A DNA stretch of 64,000 nucleotides from Paenibacillus rhizovicinus (GCF_010365285.1 NZ_CP048286.1:4364046-4428045), one strand, 5' to 3'. Shown: positions 54,065 to 62,869, counted from the first letter of the stretch. The notes: generated by a model not told the origin, from the sequence alone. Numbers and translations: made by a program.

Positions 54065-55042
54065 CTACAACCCCTGAGCGGCTTTCGCATTTTGACTGTT
54101 GCTTACTTCCGATTTGTAGGCTAGGCCGGAGTACTGAAGAACAAGCGAGGAGTCAAAGTTATCCCCGTACAGAGCAAGCGTTATCTCCGTATCCGCGGTA
54201 GTCCACATATTATAGAACGCCGCTTGACCGATTGCGACAGCGGTACCCAAGGTGTTTCTAGCATCGCCTTTATATAAATCCCCGTAATAAACGATGTCTT
54301 GATCGTTGTCCGGAGAACCATATTTGCCGACGAGAGCGGATTTCAAACTGTCATAGTCACTAATGTAGGCGTTCGAATTGATGTGATCGACTTTGAATAT
54401 GTACATGGCATCCGTAAGTTTATTGTTCGTAAACCGGTAAGCGAGAGTGGCATCCATCCCGGAGGCTTTGGTTTCATAGTAATAGTAACCATCGCCGGAT
54501 CCGATGAGCTTAGCCGTCTCCGCCTTCTTGACTTGGGCCACGGTCATTCCCCATTTGACATTGCGGAATTTCACTTTCGTCGTACTTACGGGTTTGGACG
54601 CAATATTGAGCGCGGCAGGAGGAGCTTCTTTGCCGATGATGATATTCTTCGTGGACGGATCAACCGACATGGTTTCGCCGGAGTACGTCACGATGAACTT
54701 CAACGCGATATAGAGCGTCCCCGAAACTTTCTTCGGAGCTAGCGGCAAGGCTGTTTTCGTGCCGTTTACGAAAGCCGTTTTGGATCCTTCGGTGAAGGAG
54801 ATCCGAGTTCCTTTCTTACTGGCAGACGTCATCTTGGTCTTGTTATCGTAACTGATCGCGTAACCCAATGACCCCAGAACTTGCTTGGCCGGAACTAGCG
54901 TACTGCCGCCTTGGGAGATAGCATTCGATGTGGACAGTGCCCCGTGCACGAATACCCGATACGTTCTTTCGGCCGCGGACACGGAAGAAACGCTGAGTGC
55001 AAATAGAATAATGCTGATGAATAAGACCCCGATTTTACGCAT
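54065..55042 (-). CDS. Secreted protein with copper-amine-oxidase-N-like domain
   Basis: 325 residues. Signal peptide (MRKIGVLFISIILFALSVSS, cleavage after VSA). Residues about 25-135 resemble the Cu-amine-oxidase N-terminal-like domain (STLVPAKQVLGSLGYAISYD, YIALKFIVTYSG), a common surface module in Paenibacillus without amine oxidase activity. The C-terminal 170 residues (VKFRNVKWGMTVAQVKKAE onward) are not recognised but look folded. Ribosome site TTGGAGG. Base composition here is AT-richer than in neighbouring sugar genes. Confidence 0.82.
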   Translation of the reverse strand: MRKIGVLFISIILFALSVSSVSAAERTYRVFVHGALSTSNAISQGGSTLVPAKQVLGSLGYAISYDNKTKMTSASKKGTRISFTEGSKTAFVNGTKTALPLAPKKVSGTLYIALKFIVTYSGETMSVDPSTKNIIIGKEAPPAALNIASKPVSTTKVKFRNVKWGMTVAQVKKAETAKLIGSGDGYYYYETKASGMDATLAYRFTNNKLTDAMYIFKVDHINSNAYISDYDSLKSALVGKYGSPDNDQDIVYYGDLYKGDARNTLGTAVAIGQAAFYNMWTTADTEITLALYGDNFDSSLVLQYSGLAYKSEVSNSQNAKAAQGL

Positions 55043-55062
55043 GTTGCCTCCAATTAATATAG

Positions 55063-55200
55063 TTAGTTGTTATTGCCATTAGATGAACGTTGTTCCGCGG
55101 GCTGCTTCAACGCGTCTTGCGATTTGCCCGTTTGCCCCTGGCTTCTGTAGTTGTCCAAAAAGTTAACCCTGGCAAGACCAAGTATACAGGATCTTCCACG
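55063..55200 (-). pseudogene. Possible 3' remnant of a coding gene
   Basis: On the minus strand a frame without any credible start ends at a TAA (55063-55065) and reads LARVNFLDNYRSQGQTGKS and then QDALKQPAEQRSSNGNNN. The hydrophilic tail looks like a real C-terminus. It lies just upstream of the secreted-protein gene on the same strand. Family not recognised; it could also be chance. Confidence 0.22.
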
Positions 55201-55252
55201 GCTAGAGGAACTATTATTAATTAAGAGATTCGCGTTGAAAAGCCGGTTCGTT

Positions 55253-56152
55253 CTAAGCGAAATAAAGAGGAAACTCGGCCTTGAGCCGGTAAGGGTCGGC
55301 CTCCTTGAAGGCCTGCAATCGCGCGTCTTTCACTTTATCCAGATCATTGTCCGAAGAGCGATGTTCGGCACTATCCGCGATGTATTGTCTGGTCCATTCT
55401 TTGGGAGACGCATAGAACTGCACGATTTCATGATGAGCAAAGTCATTGATTAGCCCGAGGTCATGCGCTTCTTTGAATAAGGGGATATCGACCAGCAGAG
55501 GAGAGATAACCGAGATTCCCTTTTCCATTAACTTCTGTACCCCATCCTGATTACGAACGGCGACAGACAGCGTCTTCTGGAAATCAACGCCGGTGCTTTG
55601 GAGTATAGGGATCCAGCGATTCAAATAACTGCTCGCTTGGTTGATAATATCGGCGACGTGCAGGACGGTCTGTCCGCTAAGTTGAAGCTGGATTGCATTT
55701 CCTTCGTGATCCGTGACGTGATAATCGCCATTTTTAAATAAGAAGACATGCGGTACGTTCAGCTTTTGAGCGATCGGGATGGAGAAGAACCAATCTCTTC
55801 GTTCTCCGCCGGAAATGAGGGTTGGCGGGTTGTGATGCGCTAGATAATGCGCCAGTAAGGTGTCGATCGACTCTTCGTAAGCCTCGTCCGAAGCAACGGC
55901 TTGGTCGACGATCTCATAGATGGCTTTCGACCGCTTTTCCAAGGGAAGATCAGCTTGAAGGATTGCATTGAAGCGGCTTAGAACTTCATGCGCCTCTTGC
56001 TGGCCGGCGATGTTCTGGGTATTGATATAGAAGGGACCTGGCTTCCCCGACGTATACCAGAATGCGTCGTCTTGTTCGTTCGATCGAACCGCAAGACCGT
56101 TTGTTGCAATTAATCGTTTCAGCAAGATTTCAGAAGCTTTTGCCTGCGTCAT
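55253..56152 (-). CDS. Orotate-phosphoribosyltransferase-like protein, PRPP motif degenerate
   Basis: 299 residues. Residues 31-50 (FWYTSGKPGPFYINTQNIAG) resemble the substrate loop of orotate phosphoribosyltransferases, and LISGGERRDWFFSIPIAQKL resembles the region around their PPi loop. Where type I enzymes carry a double-acidic PRPP motif (VVDDVITTG-like), this protein has VLHVADIINQASS (Ala167-Asp168), with only one of the acids. It is longer than a true PyrE (about 210). A nucleotide- or PRPP-sensing role seems as likely as catalysis; this is inference. Ribosome site TGGAGG. It lies between the secreted protein and the DUF2971-like gene on the same strand. Confidence 0.7.
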   Translation of the reverse strand: MTQAKASEILLKRLIATNGLAVRSNEQDDAFWYTSGKPGPFYINTQNIAGQQEAHEVLSRFNAILQADLPLEKRSKAIYEIVDQAVASDEAYEESIDTLLAHYLAHHNPPTLISGGERRDWFFSIPIAQKLNVPHVFLFKNGDYHVTDHEGNAIQLQLSGQTVLHVADIINQASSYLNRWIPILQSTGVDFQKTLSVAVRNQDGVQKLMEKGISVISPLLVDIPLFKEAHDLGLINDFAHHEIVQFYASPKEWTRQYIADSAEHRSSDNDLDKVKDARLQAFKEADPYRLKAEFPLYFA

Positions 56153-56297
56153 GGGAGTGCCTCCAGTTTCACGATGTCTGTAATCAACAAATCAAACCAT
56201 AGCATAAATACTGAAATCCATATAGTCCCAGTTGATTAAGCCCGGCGCAATCGTATATCACGATTAGCCGATCTGACCCCCAGAGCGCCAACGCCGC

Positions 56298-56331
56298 AAA
56301 AAAACCGGCCTCCCCAAGGGAAAGCCGGTTT
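56298..56331 (-). terminator. Terminator after the DUF2971-like gene
   Basis: On the minus strand AAACCGGC pairs with GCCGGTTT, followed by five further T. Confidence 0.85.
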
Positions 56332-56335
56332 GTCG

Positions 56336-57454
56336 TTACGTATTCATTATAGCTTGCTGGCCTATTTCAACGACGACATTGGCGTATTTGTTCGTGATCA
56401 ATGCGTCTTCAAGCTTCGCTTTCCATTCTGCCTTGTGCTCGCAGTTCGGCGAAATGACGATCCGGCGCAGCTTGTCCGTCTGGAAGGCGAGCGGGAGATG
56501 CTTCTTCTGCTGATTGAACAGTTTCTTGTTCTGCGGCAGCAGGATCGCGCGTACTTCGTTCTCCTGTTGGCTGGCATCGTCCTTGATCAAGATGCTTCTG
56601 AGATCGATCCAAGTCGCATGGATCATCTCCGGATTCTGCTTCAGCGTTTGTTTGATCTCCAGCTTGGTCGGCGGCTTCTGTCCGGTTTCCTTGCGGAACG
56701 TCGTCGTGAATTCCTCGACGATATAGCCGTGGATGAAGGTAACCATGTCGACCGTATCCCTCTTGCTGTACAGGTCAAGCGGCGTGAAGGCAGCCTCGCT
56801 GACGCGGTTGTCTTCCATCAATCCCGCAATGGCGTCATGCACGGCGTTCGTGTAAGCAAGCTGCTGCTTCTCCAGCTTAGTAATGTAAGCGGCGAGAATG
56901 TCGGTGAAGGTCGAATTGTTTTCTTGCGCGACGCTTTCCATGAACTGCGTCATGTCATCTCCGCTGTTCGCTTGCAGCTTCTTCACTTTATCGGAATCGG
57001 CGTAGTGGACTTTATTGAACAGCAGCTGGAAGCCGTGCGGCGCGGCCAGCGGGTTCGATTCGAACTCGAAGGCGATATCGCCGTTTGCCGGATTCGTGAA
57101 CGTGCTGGCTTCTTCTTCGTTGAAGCTGGTCATGAAGCTGTGCTGCTTGAGCAGGTTGGCCAGGGAACCTCCGAGGGAGACGCCGTTCTGGTAAGCGACT
57201 TTACGCAGCTGGGCAGCGAGAAACGTATGTGTGAAAAATTGCTTCTGGTTGAGGTTTGGCGTTTGGCTCATTAATTTAAGCGCTTGCTTAAAGGTTGCGA
57301 TCAAGTCTTGCGTGTAGTGCAGGCGATTGAATTCGTTCAAGTAAAACAAGATGTCATTCTGGTCGCTCATGAGGCCGACACGGTTCAGCCACAGCTCCTT
57401 GGAGCTCAAAATACTTGCGGCGCTGTTGATATCTCTTGTGTAATGTACGATCAT
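56336..57454 (-). CDS. DUF2971-like protein
   Basis: A 372-residue soluble protein. The start, VHYTRDINSAASILSSKELW, then LNRVGLMSDQNDI, and the later FMTSFNEEEAST have the pattern of DUF2971 (an ADP-ribosyltransferase-like set of motifs has been proposed for related families, not shown here). The C-terminal half is helical and unrecognised. Ribosome site AAAGGGAG. It is single, with its own terminator, and next to the PRTase-like gene; both are outside the sugar-use theme of the window. Confidence 0.65.
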   Translation of the reverse strand: MIVHYTRDINSAASILSSKELWLNRVGLMSDQNDILFYLNEFNRLHYTQDLIATFKQALKLMSQTPNLNQKQFFTHTFLAAQLRKVAYQNGVSLGGSLANLLKQHSFMTSFNEEEASTFTNPANGDIAFEFESNPLAAPHGFQLLFNKVHYADSDKVKKLQANSGDDMTQFMESVAQENNSTFTDILAAYITKLEKQQLAYTNAVHDAIAGLMEDNRVSEAAFTPLDLYSKRDTVDMVTFIHGYIVEEFTTTFRKETGQKPPTKLEIKQTLKQNPEMIHATWIDLRSILIKDDASQQENEVRAILLPQNKKLFNQQKKHLPLAFQTDKLRRIVISPNCEHKAEWKAKLEDALITNKYANVVVEIGQQAIMNT

Positions 57455-57780
57455 GTCAGGTGCTCCCTTTTCCCATATGAAAATAATCTCGAACTTACTA
57501 CATTATGCAGTAATTTGCCGGTTCTGTCCCCTATGAATTCAATGGGTAACACGACAGTATTCGACAGTTGTGGTAAATATCCTGCCTGCAAAGGCGTCCG
57601 ATCCAATAATACCCATCTCATTTTAACATAAGACAGTCGTCAATCCAGCATGATGAGTCAAGTTTACCGAAGTTTGTCGGGCCTCGCAACTTTTTGCCGT
57701 TGTTCACGCCAGAAGGGAATTCGTTACGGCTTGAAGAAGGAGAATCCGAGCCCATGGGGAAGGGGCTTTTTCGCTATTTC
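57455..57780. other. Gap without a supportable gene
   Basis: AT-rich on the left (upstream region of the DUF2971-like gene). Short frames on both strands (up to about 80 codons) have no ribosome site or family likeness. Confidence 0.5.
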
Positions 57781-57815
57781 GAACACTATATATATTTTGT
57801 ATACATTTCATATAC

Positions 57816-57835
57816 GCGCTGTAGACAGCGCTTTC
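57816..57835. promoter_or_regulatory. Palindrome and cre-like site upstream of GH140
   Basis: GCGCTGT-AG-ACAGCGC (57816-57831) is a perfect palindrome, and GACAGCGCTTTC (57824-57835) is the exact complement of the 12-base core of the cre-like site at 18650-18661. It lies 92 bases before the GH140 start, beside an AT-rich stretch (57785-57815), so CcpA control is plausible. Confidence 0.5.
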
Positions 57836-57927
57836 TTGCCATGCTATATTGCGGAGAGAAACGCATGAAGCCGTATCATTCGTTATCATCACTCGTCTTG
57901 CCATTATGATTTTCCGGAGGAAACCGC

Positions 57928-59241
57928 ATGTCGACGAAGACGTCTTTGCCATGGCTGAACGTAAGCGAGAATCGCCGTTATCTCGTCTCGGAGGATGGAC
58001 AACCGTTCTTCTGGCTGGGAGATACGGCTTGGGAACTGTTTCACCGGTCGACGCGCGAGGATGCGGACCATTATCTCGCCAATCGCGCGGAACGGGGCTA
58101 TACCGTTATCCAGGCGGTCGGCTTGGCGGAGTTTGAAGGGCTAACGAAACCTAACGCATACGGCCGAGTGCCGCTGCACATCCAAGACGGCGTTTACGAT
58201 CCGGCTTCGCCGGACACGGATACGGAACCGGGCGGCTATACGTACTGGGATCACGTCGATTATATCGTGGACAAAGCGGCGGAGCTCGGCCTTTATATCG
58301 CGCTGCTGCCGACCTGGGGAGACAAGTACCATATCGCTTGGGGAGAGGGGCCGGATATTTTCACGCCGGACAACGCGAGAACGTACGGCCGCTGGATCGG
58401 CGAACGCTACCGTGACCGCTCCAACATCATCTGGGTGCTGGGAGGAGACCGGCCGCTGACGGAGAACCGGCATTTCCAGATCGTGGGCGCCATGGCGGAA
58501 GGCATTGCGGACGGCGACGGCGGCAAACATCTGCGCACCTTCCACCCGAACGGCGGGCGCTCGTCCTCGCATCATATGCATCATGAGCCTTGGTTGGACT
58601 TTAATATGATTCAATCCAGCCATGGACAAGGCGAACGCGATAATTACAAGCTCGTAGCCGCGGATTACGTCCGTACGCCGATCAAGCCGACGCTGGAGGC
58701 GGAGCCTTGCTACGAGGATCATCCGCGCGACTTCAATCCCGAGAACGGTTATTTCGACGAGGCGGACGTGCGCAAATCCGCTTATTATGGTATTTTGTCC
58801 GGCGGACTGGGCATTACATACGGGCATCATTGCGTCTGGTCGATGAACACGGAACCGACGAGAACCTTCATTATGAAATGGCGGGACGCTATTCTGCGTC
58901 CGGGCGCGGCCCAAATGGAGCATCTCCGCAACCTGGCCGAATCCCGTCCGATGCTGGAGCGCGTACCGGATCAAGGACTGCTCGCAGCCAACGAGGAAGG
59001 ATCCAATTATGCCGTAGCGGCCAAGGGCGAGCGGCATGCCTTCGTCTATTCCCCGAACGGGCTGGCGCTGCAGGTAGCCATGGGCCGCATCGCGGGCGAC
59101 GAAGCGGCTGCATCCTGGTTCAATCCGCGTACCGGCGAATTCACGGCGATCGGCAATTATCCGAACAAAGGCGAGACGAAGTTTCTTCCGCCGCTGGCCG
59201 GCAGGGGCAACGACTGGGTGCTCGTGCTGGATTCCATCTAG
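57928..59241 (+). CDS. GH140-like apiosidase (DUF4038/DUF5109-type)
   Basis: A 437-residue enzyme without signal peptide. TIM-barrel N-terminal domain: FFWLGDTAWELFHRSTREDA, WGDKYHIAWGEGPDIF, NIIWVLGGDRPL (Asp174, acid/base by analogy) and KPTLEAEPCYED (Glu259, nucleophile by analogy). A C-terminal beta domain (ERHAFVYSPNGLALQVAMG, ASWFNPRTGEFTAIG) matches the putative collagen-binding type. GH140 removes apiose from rhamnogalacturonan II; related DUF4038 proteins may act on other sugars. Ribosome site CGGAGGA. Next gene: a sugar-nucleotide-type epimerase in the same operon. Confidence 0.85.
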   Translation: MSTKTSLPWLNVSENRRYLVSEDGQPFFWLGDTAWELFHRSTREDADHYLANRAERGYTVIQAVGLAEFEGLTKPNAYGRVPLHIQDGVYDPASPDTDTEPGGYTYWDHVDYIVDKAAELGLYIALLPTWGDKYHIAWGEGPDIFTPDNARTYGRWIGERYRDRSNIIWVLGGDRPLTENRHFQIVGAMAEGIADGDGGKHLRTFHPNGGRSSSHHMHHEPWLDFNMIQSSHGQGERDNYKLVAADYVRTPIKPTLEAEPCYEDHPRDFNPENGYFDEADVRKSAYYGILSGGLGITYGHHCVWSMNTEPTRTFIMKWRDAILRPGAAQMEHLRNLAESRPMLERVPDQGLLAANEEGSNYAVAAKGERHAFVYSPNGLALQVAMGRIAGDEAAASWFNPRTGEFTAIGNYPNKGETKFLPPLAGRGNDWVLVLDSI

Positions 59242-59261
59242 TTTGAAGGGATGAATTAGCA

Positions 59262-60287
59262 ATGAGAGTGCTCATCATCGGAGGAACCGGAACCATCAGC
59301 ACCGCGATTACGGAGCAGCTGCTCGCGCGCGGGGATATGGATGTCTGGCATTATAACCGGGGCAGGCAGCAGGCGCCCGAGGGCGTAACGACGCTGATCG
59401 GAGAGCGAAGAGACTTCGCAAGGTTCGAAGCGCAGATGGCGGAGGCGGGACGGTTCGACTGCGTCATCGATATGATCGGTTTCATGCCGGACGAAGCGGA
59501 GAGCGCGGTGCGCGCGTTCGCGGGCAGAATCGGCCATTATATCTATTGCAGCACGGTCGACGTCTATACGAAACGGACAGATCGTTATCCCGTTGCAGAG
59601 GACGGCGCGAGGAACGCGCTGCCTTCTTTCCCGTACGCGTACAACAAGGTACTGAGCGAGAACATACTGCTTCAGGCTCATGACCCGCAGCGTTTCCCGG
59701 TCACGATCTTCCGCCCGGCGCAAACCTACGGCGGCCGCGGTACTGCGGTCGCTTCCATCGGAGACGGCGTCTGTCAGATGAAGCGGCTGCGCGAAGGCAG
59801 GCCGATCATCGTTCACGGCGACGGCACGTCCATCTGGGCGGCCTGTCACCGCGACGACGTCGCGCGCGCCTTCGTCCGCGCCGTCGGCAACGAACGGACG
59901 CATGGCAAGGCGTACAACGTGACCGGCGAAGAGTGGATGCGCTACGACTACTATTGGGAGGCCGTCGCGCGGGCGCTCGATGCTCCGGCGCCGACGCTCG
60001 TCCATATTCCGACGGATCTGCTCGGCGCGCTGCTGCCGAAGCGGGCGGAATGGTGCGCGGAGAATTTCCGTTATAACAACGTGTTCGACAATGGCGCGGC
60101 ACGGCGAGATTTGGATTTTCGGCAAACGATCGCGTGGGAAGCCGGCATCGGCTCCGTCATTGCGGAGCTAGACCGGACCGGCGCAATCGAGGCAGCACCC
60201 GAACAGCCTTGGTACGACGCGCTTCTGGGCGCGTGGTCCGAGGCGGGGCGGCTGATGGCGGAACGGATGGCAGGCTTGGATAGTTGA
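59262..60287 (+). CDS. NAD-dependent epimerase/dehydratase family protein
   Basis: 341 residues, extended SDR. MRVLIIGGTGTISTAITEQL binds the cofactor; YCSTVDVYTK and YAYNKVLSE give Ser/Thr and the YxxxK pair; TIFRPAQTYGG follows. It starts 20 bases after the GH140-like gene with AAGGGATG as ribosome site, so it probably acts on the released sugar or related compound. Some members of this group are annotated as isoflavone-reductase-like; the substrate is not known. A terminator follows. Confidence 0.88.
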   Translation: MRVLIIGGTGTISTAITEQLLARGDMDVWHYNRGRQQAPEGVTTLIGERRDFARFEAQMAEAGRFDCVIDMIGFMPDEAESAVRAFAGRIGHYIYCSTVDVYTKRTDRYPVAEDGARNALPSFPYAYNKVLSENILLQAHDPQRFPVTIFRPAQTYGGRGTAVASIGDGVCQMKRLREGRPIIVHGDGTSIWAACHRDDVARAFVRAVGNERTHGKAYNVTGEEWMRYDYYWEAVARALDAPAPTLVHIPTDLLGALLPKRAEWCAENFRYNNVFDNGAARRDLDFRQTIAWEAGIGSVIAELDRTGAIEAAPEQPWYDALLGAWSEAGRLMAERMAGLDS

Positions 60288-60297
60288 GATCAGGAAG

Positions 60298-60338
60298 AGA
60301 AGTCCCGGAGGCGAAGCGCCTTAGGGGCTTCTTTTTTT
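60298..60338 (+). terminator. Terminator after the epimerase
   Basis: AGAAGTCCC with GGGGCTTCT, inner GGCG/CGCC hairpin, then seven T. Confidence 0.88.
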
Positions 60339-60373
60339 GCTTGACAGCTCTTATTCGCGTTAGAGAGACATGG

Positions 60374-60379
60374 TATAAT
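60374..60379 (+). promoter_or_regulatory. Extended -10 promoter
   Basis: TGGTATAAT (TG plus TATAAT at 60374-60379), 23 bases before the lipoprotein start. The -35 is poor, as is common for extended -10 promoters. Confidence 0.6.
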
Positions 60380-60401
60380 CAGGAAAAAACTGGAGGTTTC
60401 C

Positions 60402-61895
60402 ATGGTATATCTCATCAGAGCGACCATGCCGCTGCTCTTTCTATTCCTCCTTGCATCCTGTCATTCTGCGCGGCAGTCGACTACCGAACAACCGGTGATT
60501 AAGAAGAAGGCAGTTGATCAGGGGCTTATAGTTAGTGACGCGAATGGCAATGCTGCGCTAGATCGCAACGCTCCTTCGACGAATCAAACGGACGGAGAAG
60601 CGACTTCGTCCGATACGGCCATAGGGGATGCTGCGGCTTCGGACGAGCTGCAGGCAATCACCGATATCGCCGATTGGGAACATCCGACCAAGGCCATTCT
60701 GCAAGGCGATCCGTATCGCTTGTCCAAAATCGAGCTGTCGCAGAACGCGACCTATCCCGCCTTCTATGTCCAATTTCCAGGAGAAATGGATCTGAAGGAT
60801 CATGCATCTTTATGGCAGAAGCTCACGAAGATTGCCGAAGCGAACGGCTATTGGAATTACAAACTCGTGAACGAGCAAGGCGGCGTGACGGTTGAGGTGA
60901 CTTGCGATAAAGGGGCAAAGGCCGTTTTATCGGTTACGGTCAACGGTGCGGATTACGCGCCGGAAGATGGGGCGTCCGATCCTTTGCAGGATAGCGTTCC
61001 GCAAGTTCCGCAAAGTTTTATGAATTACATGGACGACAAACACCCATTGTCCGATCAGAGCGTGATCCGTTTCTTCGAGCAGGCGGATCTGAACGACGAT
61101 GGACAGCTGGAAGCGGTGCTGGGCGTAAAAGATCGGCCGGACGAGGAAGGCATCTATAGCGAAATCTATGTATTAAAGCAGGTTAAAGACCAAATCGTTC
61201 AGCTGGGTGAGAATTTGTCCGGCGGCGGATATGGCGTATTTGACATCGGTTTGGTGCATTTGGATGACCGGAAAGTCCCCGTCCTACAGATGAAGCTGAC
61301 GAATGGCGTCTCGATGGAAGGCTTCGCGCTGTTCACGCTGAAGGCTGACAAGCCGGTGGAGCTCGTAAACAGCGCTTCGCCGACGGGGGTCGGGGATGAC
61401 GAACTGACCGATAACGATCTCGACGGCGCATTCGACGGCTACGTGCAGCATCGGACGAGCTACGACGTGCTGTACTACAATGTGATGCGGGTATATGCGC
61501 TGCAGAGAGGGCAGTTCGTGCAGACGGACACGAAAGTGGCGATGCCGGACTATCCAAGCGAGCCGAAGGACGTGGCTGCGGCGTATCTGACGCTCAGGGC
61601 GCTTGCCGAGTTCAACGACGCCCCGGAAGTAGATCGCCGGCTGAAGGAGCTTTGTCCGGCGTGCACCGAGAAACAGACCGGACTGATCGGCCCAGCATGG
61701 ACGGATGCATTTCAAGGATCGAGCGGGTTTGCGGAAGATTTGTTTGGTTTCAACGTGAAGGGAGACAAGGACACTGCAACCGTGGGCGTGACGTATGCCA
61801 TGGAAGGGGCATCTGTGGAAAAGCTGGATTTTCACTTCGCTCACGCTAACGGCAAATGGTTCATTGACGGCATTATAAGACCGCCCGCCGAGTAA
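60402..61895 (+). CDS. Lipoprotein of unknown function
   Basis: 497 residues. Lipobox LLASC (Cys about 20) after a hydrophobic segment; a Ser/Thr/Asp-rich tether to about 75; the rest is folded with no family recognised. One region (FFEQADLNDDGQLEAVLGVK, then EIYVLKQVKDQIVQLG and GYGVFDIGLVHLDD) resembles VCBS/FG-GAP-like surface proteins with Asp-rich calcium-type loops. Ribosome site TGGAGG. It stands alone with its own promoter and is followed by a GNAT gene with a separate promoter. Confidence 0.75.
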   Translation: MVYLIRATMPLLFLFLLASCHSARQSTTEQPVIKKKAVDQGLIVSDANGNAALDRNAPSTNQTDGEATSSDTAIGDAAASDELQAITDIADWEHPTKAILQGDPYRLSKIELSQNATYPAFYVQFPGEMDLKDHASLWQKLTKIAEANGYWNYKLVNEQGGVTVEVTCDKGAKAVLSVTVNGADYAPEDGASDPLQDSVPQVPQSFMNYMDDKHPLSDQSVIRFFEQADLNDDGQLEAVLGVKDRPDEEGIYSEIYVLKQVKDQIVQLGENLSGGGYGVFDIGLVHLDDRKVPVLQMKLTNGVSMEGFALFTLKADKPVELVNSASPTGVGDDELTDNDLDGAFDGYVQHRTSYDVLYYNVMRVYALQRGQFVQTDTKVAMPDYPSEPKDVAAAYLTLRALAEFNDAPEVDRRLKELCPACTEKQTGLIGPAWTDAFQGSSGFAEDLFGFNVKGDKDTATVGVTYAMEGASVEKLDFHFAHANGKWFIDGIIRPPAE

Positions 61896-61917
61896 GGGCA
61901 AACCACCTGCCGCTTAT

Positions 61918-61925
61918 GGTATAAT
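61918..61925 (+). promoter_or_regulatory. Extended -10 promoter
   Basis: TGGTATAAT with TATAAT at 61920-61925, 35 bases before the GNAT start. The -35 is weak. Confidence 0.6.
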
Positions 61926-61960
61926 GGCGCAGAGAAAACAAGCAAAGGCGGTCATGCGCA

Positions 61961-62401
61961 ATGTTAATTCCTATCGCAGCCCGGCTCGGCGAGGCCGAGA
62001 TTCAAGAACTGCTCGGCTGGTCGGTATTTCCTGATCCGGAGAGCCTTCAACAGGCGGTCGACTTATATGCAAGCGGCACGACGCATACGCTGCTCGGCTA
62101 CGAATCCGAGGGCGACATCATCGGCTTGATCGGCTACCACCGCCCAAGCGAGGACACGATCGAAATCGCCCATATCGCGGTGACGCCGGAAGAACGGTAC
62201 AAAGGCTACGGCAGAGGGCTGATTTTGGAACTTCTGACCATGGAGAATCCGGGCGTGCTCGTGGCGGAGACGGACGAGGACGCGGTCGACTTCTACCGGA
62301 GCAGCCGGTTCACGGTGGAGAGCCTGGGCGAGAAATATCCCGGCGCGGAGCGGTTCAAATGCACGTACGATCCGGAAGCGTTCGAAGAAGAGGAAGATTA
62401 A
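61961..62401 (+). CDS. GNAT acetyltransferase
   Basis: 146 residues. HIAVTPEERYKGYGRGLILE gives the acetyl-CoA loop; ETDEDAVDFYRSSRFTVESL is the typical C-terminal part; ends in an acidic EEEED tail. Substrate unknown. Ribosome site AAAGGCGG. Terminator at 62468. Confidence 0.88.
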   Translation: MLIPIAARLGEAEIQELLGWSVFPDPESLQQAVDLYASGTTHTLLGYESEGDIIGLIGYHRPSEDTIEIAHIAVTPEERYKGYGRGLILELLTMENPGVLVAETDEDAVDFYRSSRFTVESLGEKYPGAERFKCTYDPEAFEEEED

Positions 62402-62467
62402 AGCGCACTCGGATACTGTGATGCGAGATGCAACGCGCCTTTAGTACGGTGCCAGCCCTTCATAGCG

Positions 62468-62503
62468 GCCTCGGTTCGGCATCATGCCGGACTGAGGCTT
62501 TTT
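62468..62503 (+). terminator. Terminator after the GNAT gene
   Basis: GCCTC-g-GT-t-CGGC with GCCG-g-AC-t-GAGGC, then five T. Confidence 0.82.
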
Positions 62504-62524
62504 GCTGTGCGTACGGTTGCCCGG

Positions 62525-62743
62525 CTAGTTGGACATGGTACCGAGAAGCTTGGCCATTTGGAGGAAAATGAGCAGAATAATGACGCCTGCCACGATCGCG
62601 TAAACGATGGTAATGGCGTTTTTTTTCTTTTGCTTTTCTTTGGCACGCTCGCTAGCCGCTTTCTTGCGGTCTTCCTCTTCGTCCAGACGAGCGTTGTGCC
62701 GGATGCGTTCCGTATCATAAATCCGTTGGTGGCTGCTGTTCAT
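62525..62743 (-). CDS. Small single-pass membrane protein
   Basis: 72 residues. A charged, helical N-terminal half (DEEEDRKKAASERAKEKQKK) and one membrane segment (AITIVYAIVAGVIILLIFLQ) near the C-terminus. ATG at 62743 is chosen because AAAGGAG lies seven bases upstream; an earlier in-frame ATG has none. No family recognised. A run of A-rich codons before the membrane segment could slip. Confidence 0.72.
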   Translation of the reverse strand: MNSSHQRIYDTERIRHNARLDEEEDRKKAASERAKEKQKKKNAITIVYAIVAGVIILLIFLQMAKLLGTMSN

Positions 62744-62824
62744 AAGTCCGCTCCTTTCGTTGTCCGTCTCTAACATCTATGCGCCGTTCCCGTTGTCCAT
62801 GCTCAGCGCGCCATCCGATTTACC

Positions 62825-62853
62825 TTGAACGGGGCGGATGCCTCCTTTACAAT
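62825..62853 (+). promoter_or_regulatory. Sigma-A promoter
   Basis: TTGAAC (62825-62830), spacer of 17, TACAAT (62848-62853). It drives the leader/methyltransferase transcript. Confidence 0.7.
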
Positions 62854-62869
62854 AAAGGGAGGTCTTTCC

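Noticed and set aside
57650-57909. Two overlapping plus-strand frames before GH140
   Set aside because: They run through the AT-rich promoter region and the palindrome, without ribosome sites.
60343-60379. TTGACA with TATAAT before the lipoprotein gene
   Set aside because: The spacer is 27 bases, too long for one promoter; only the extended -10 is kept.
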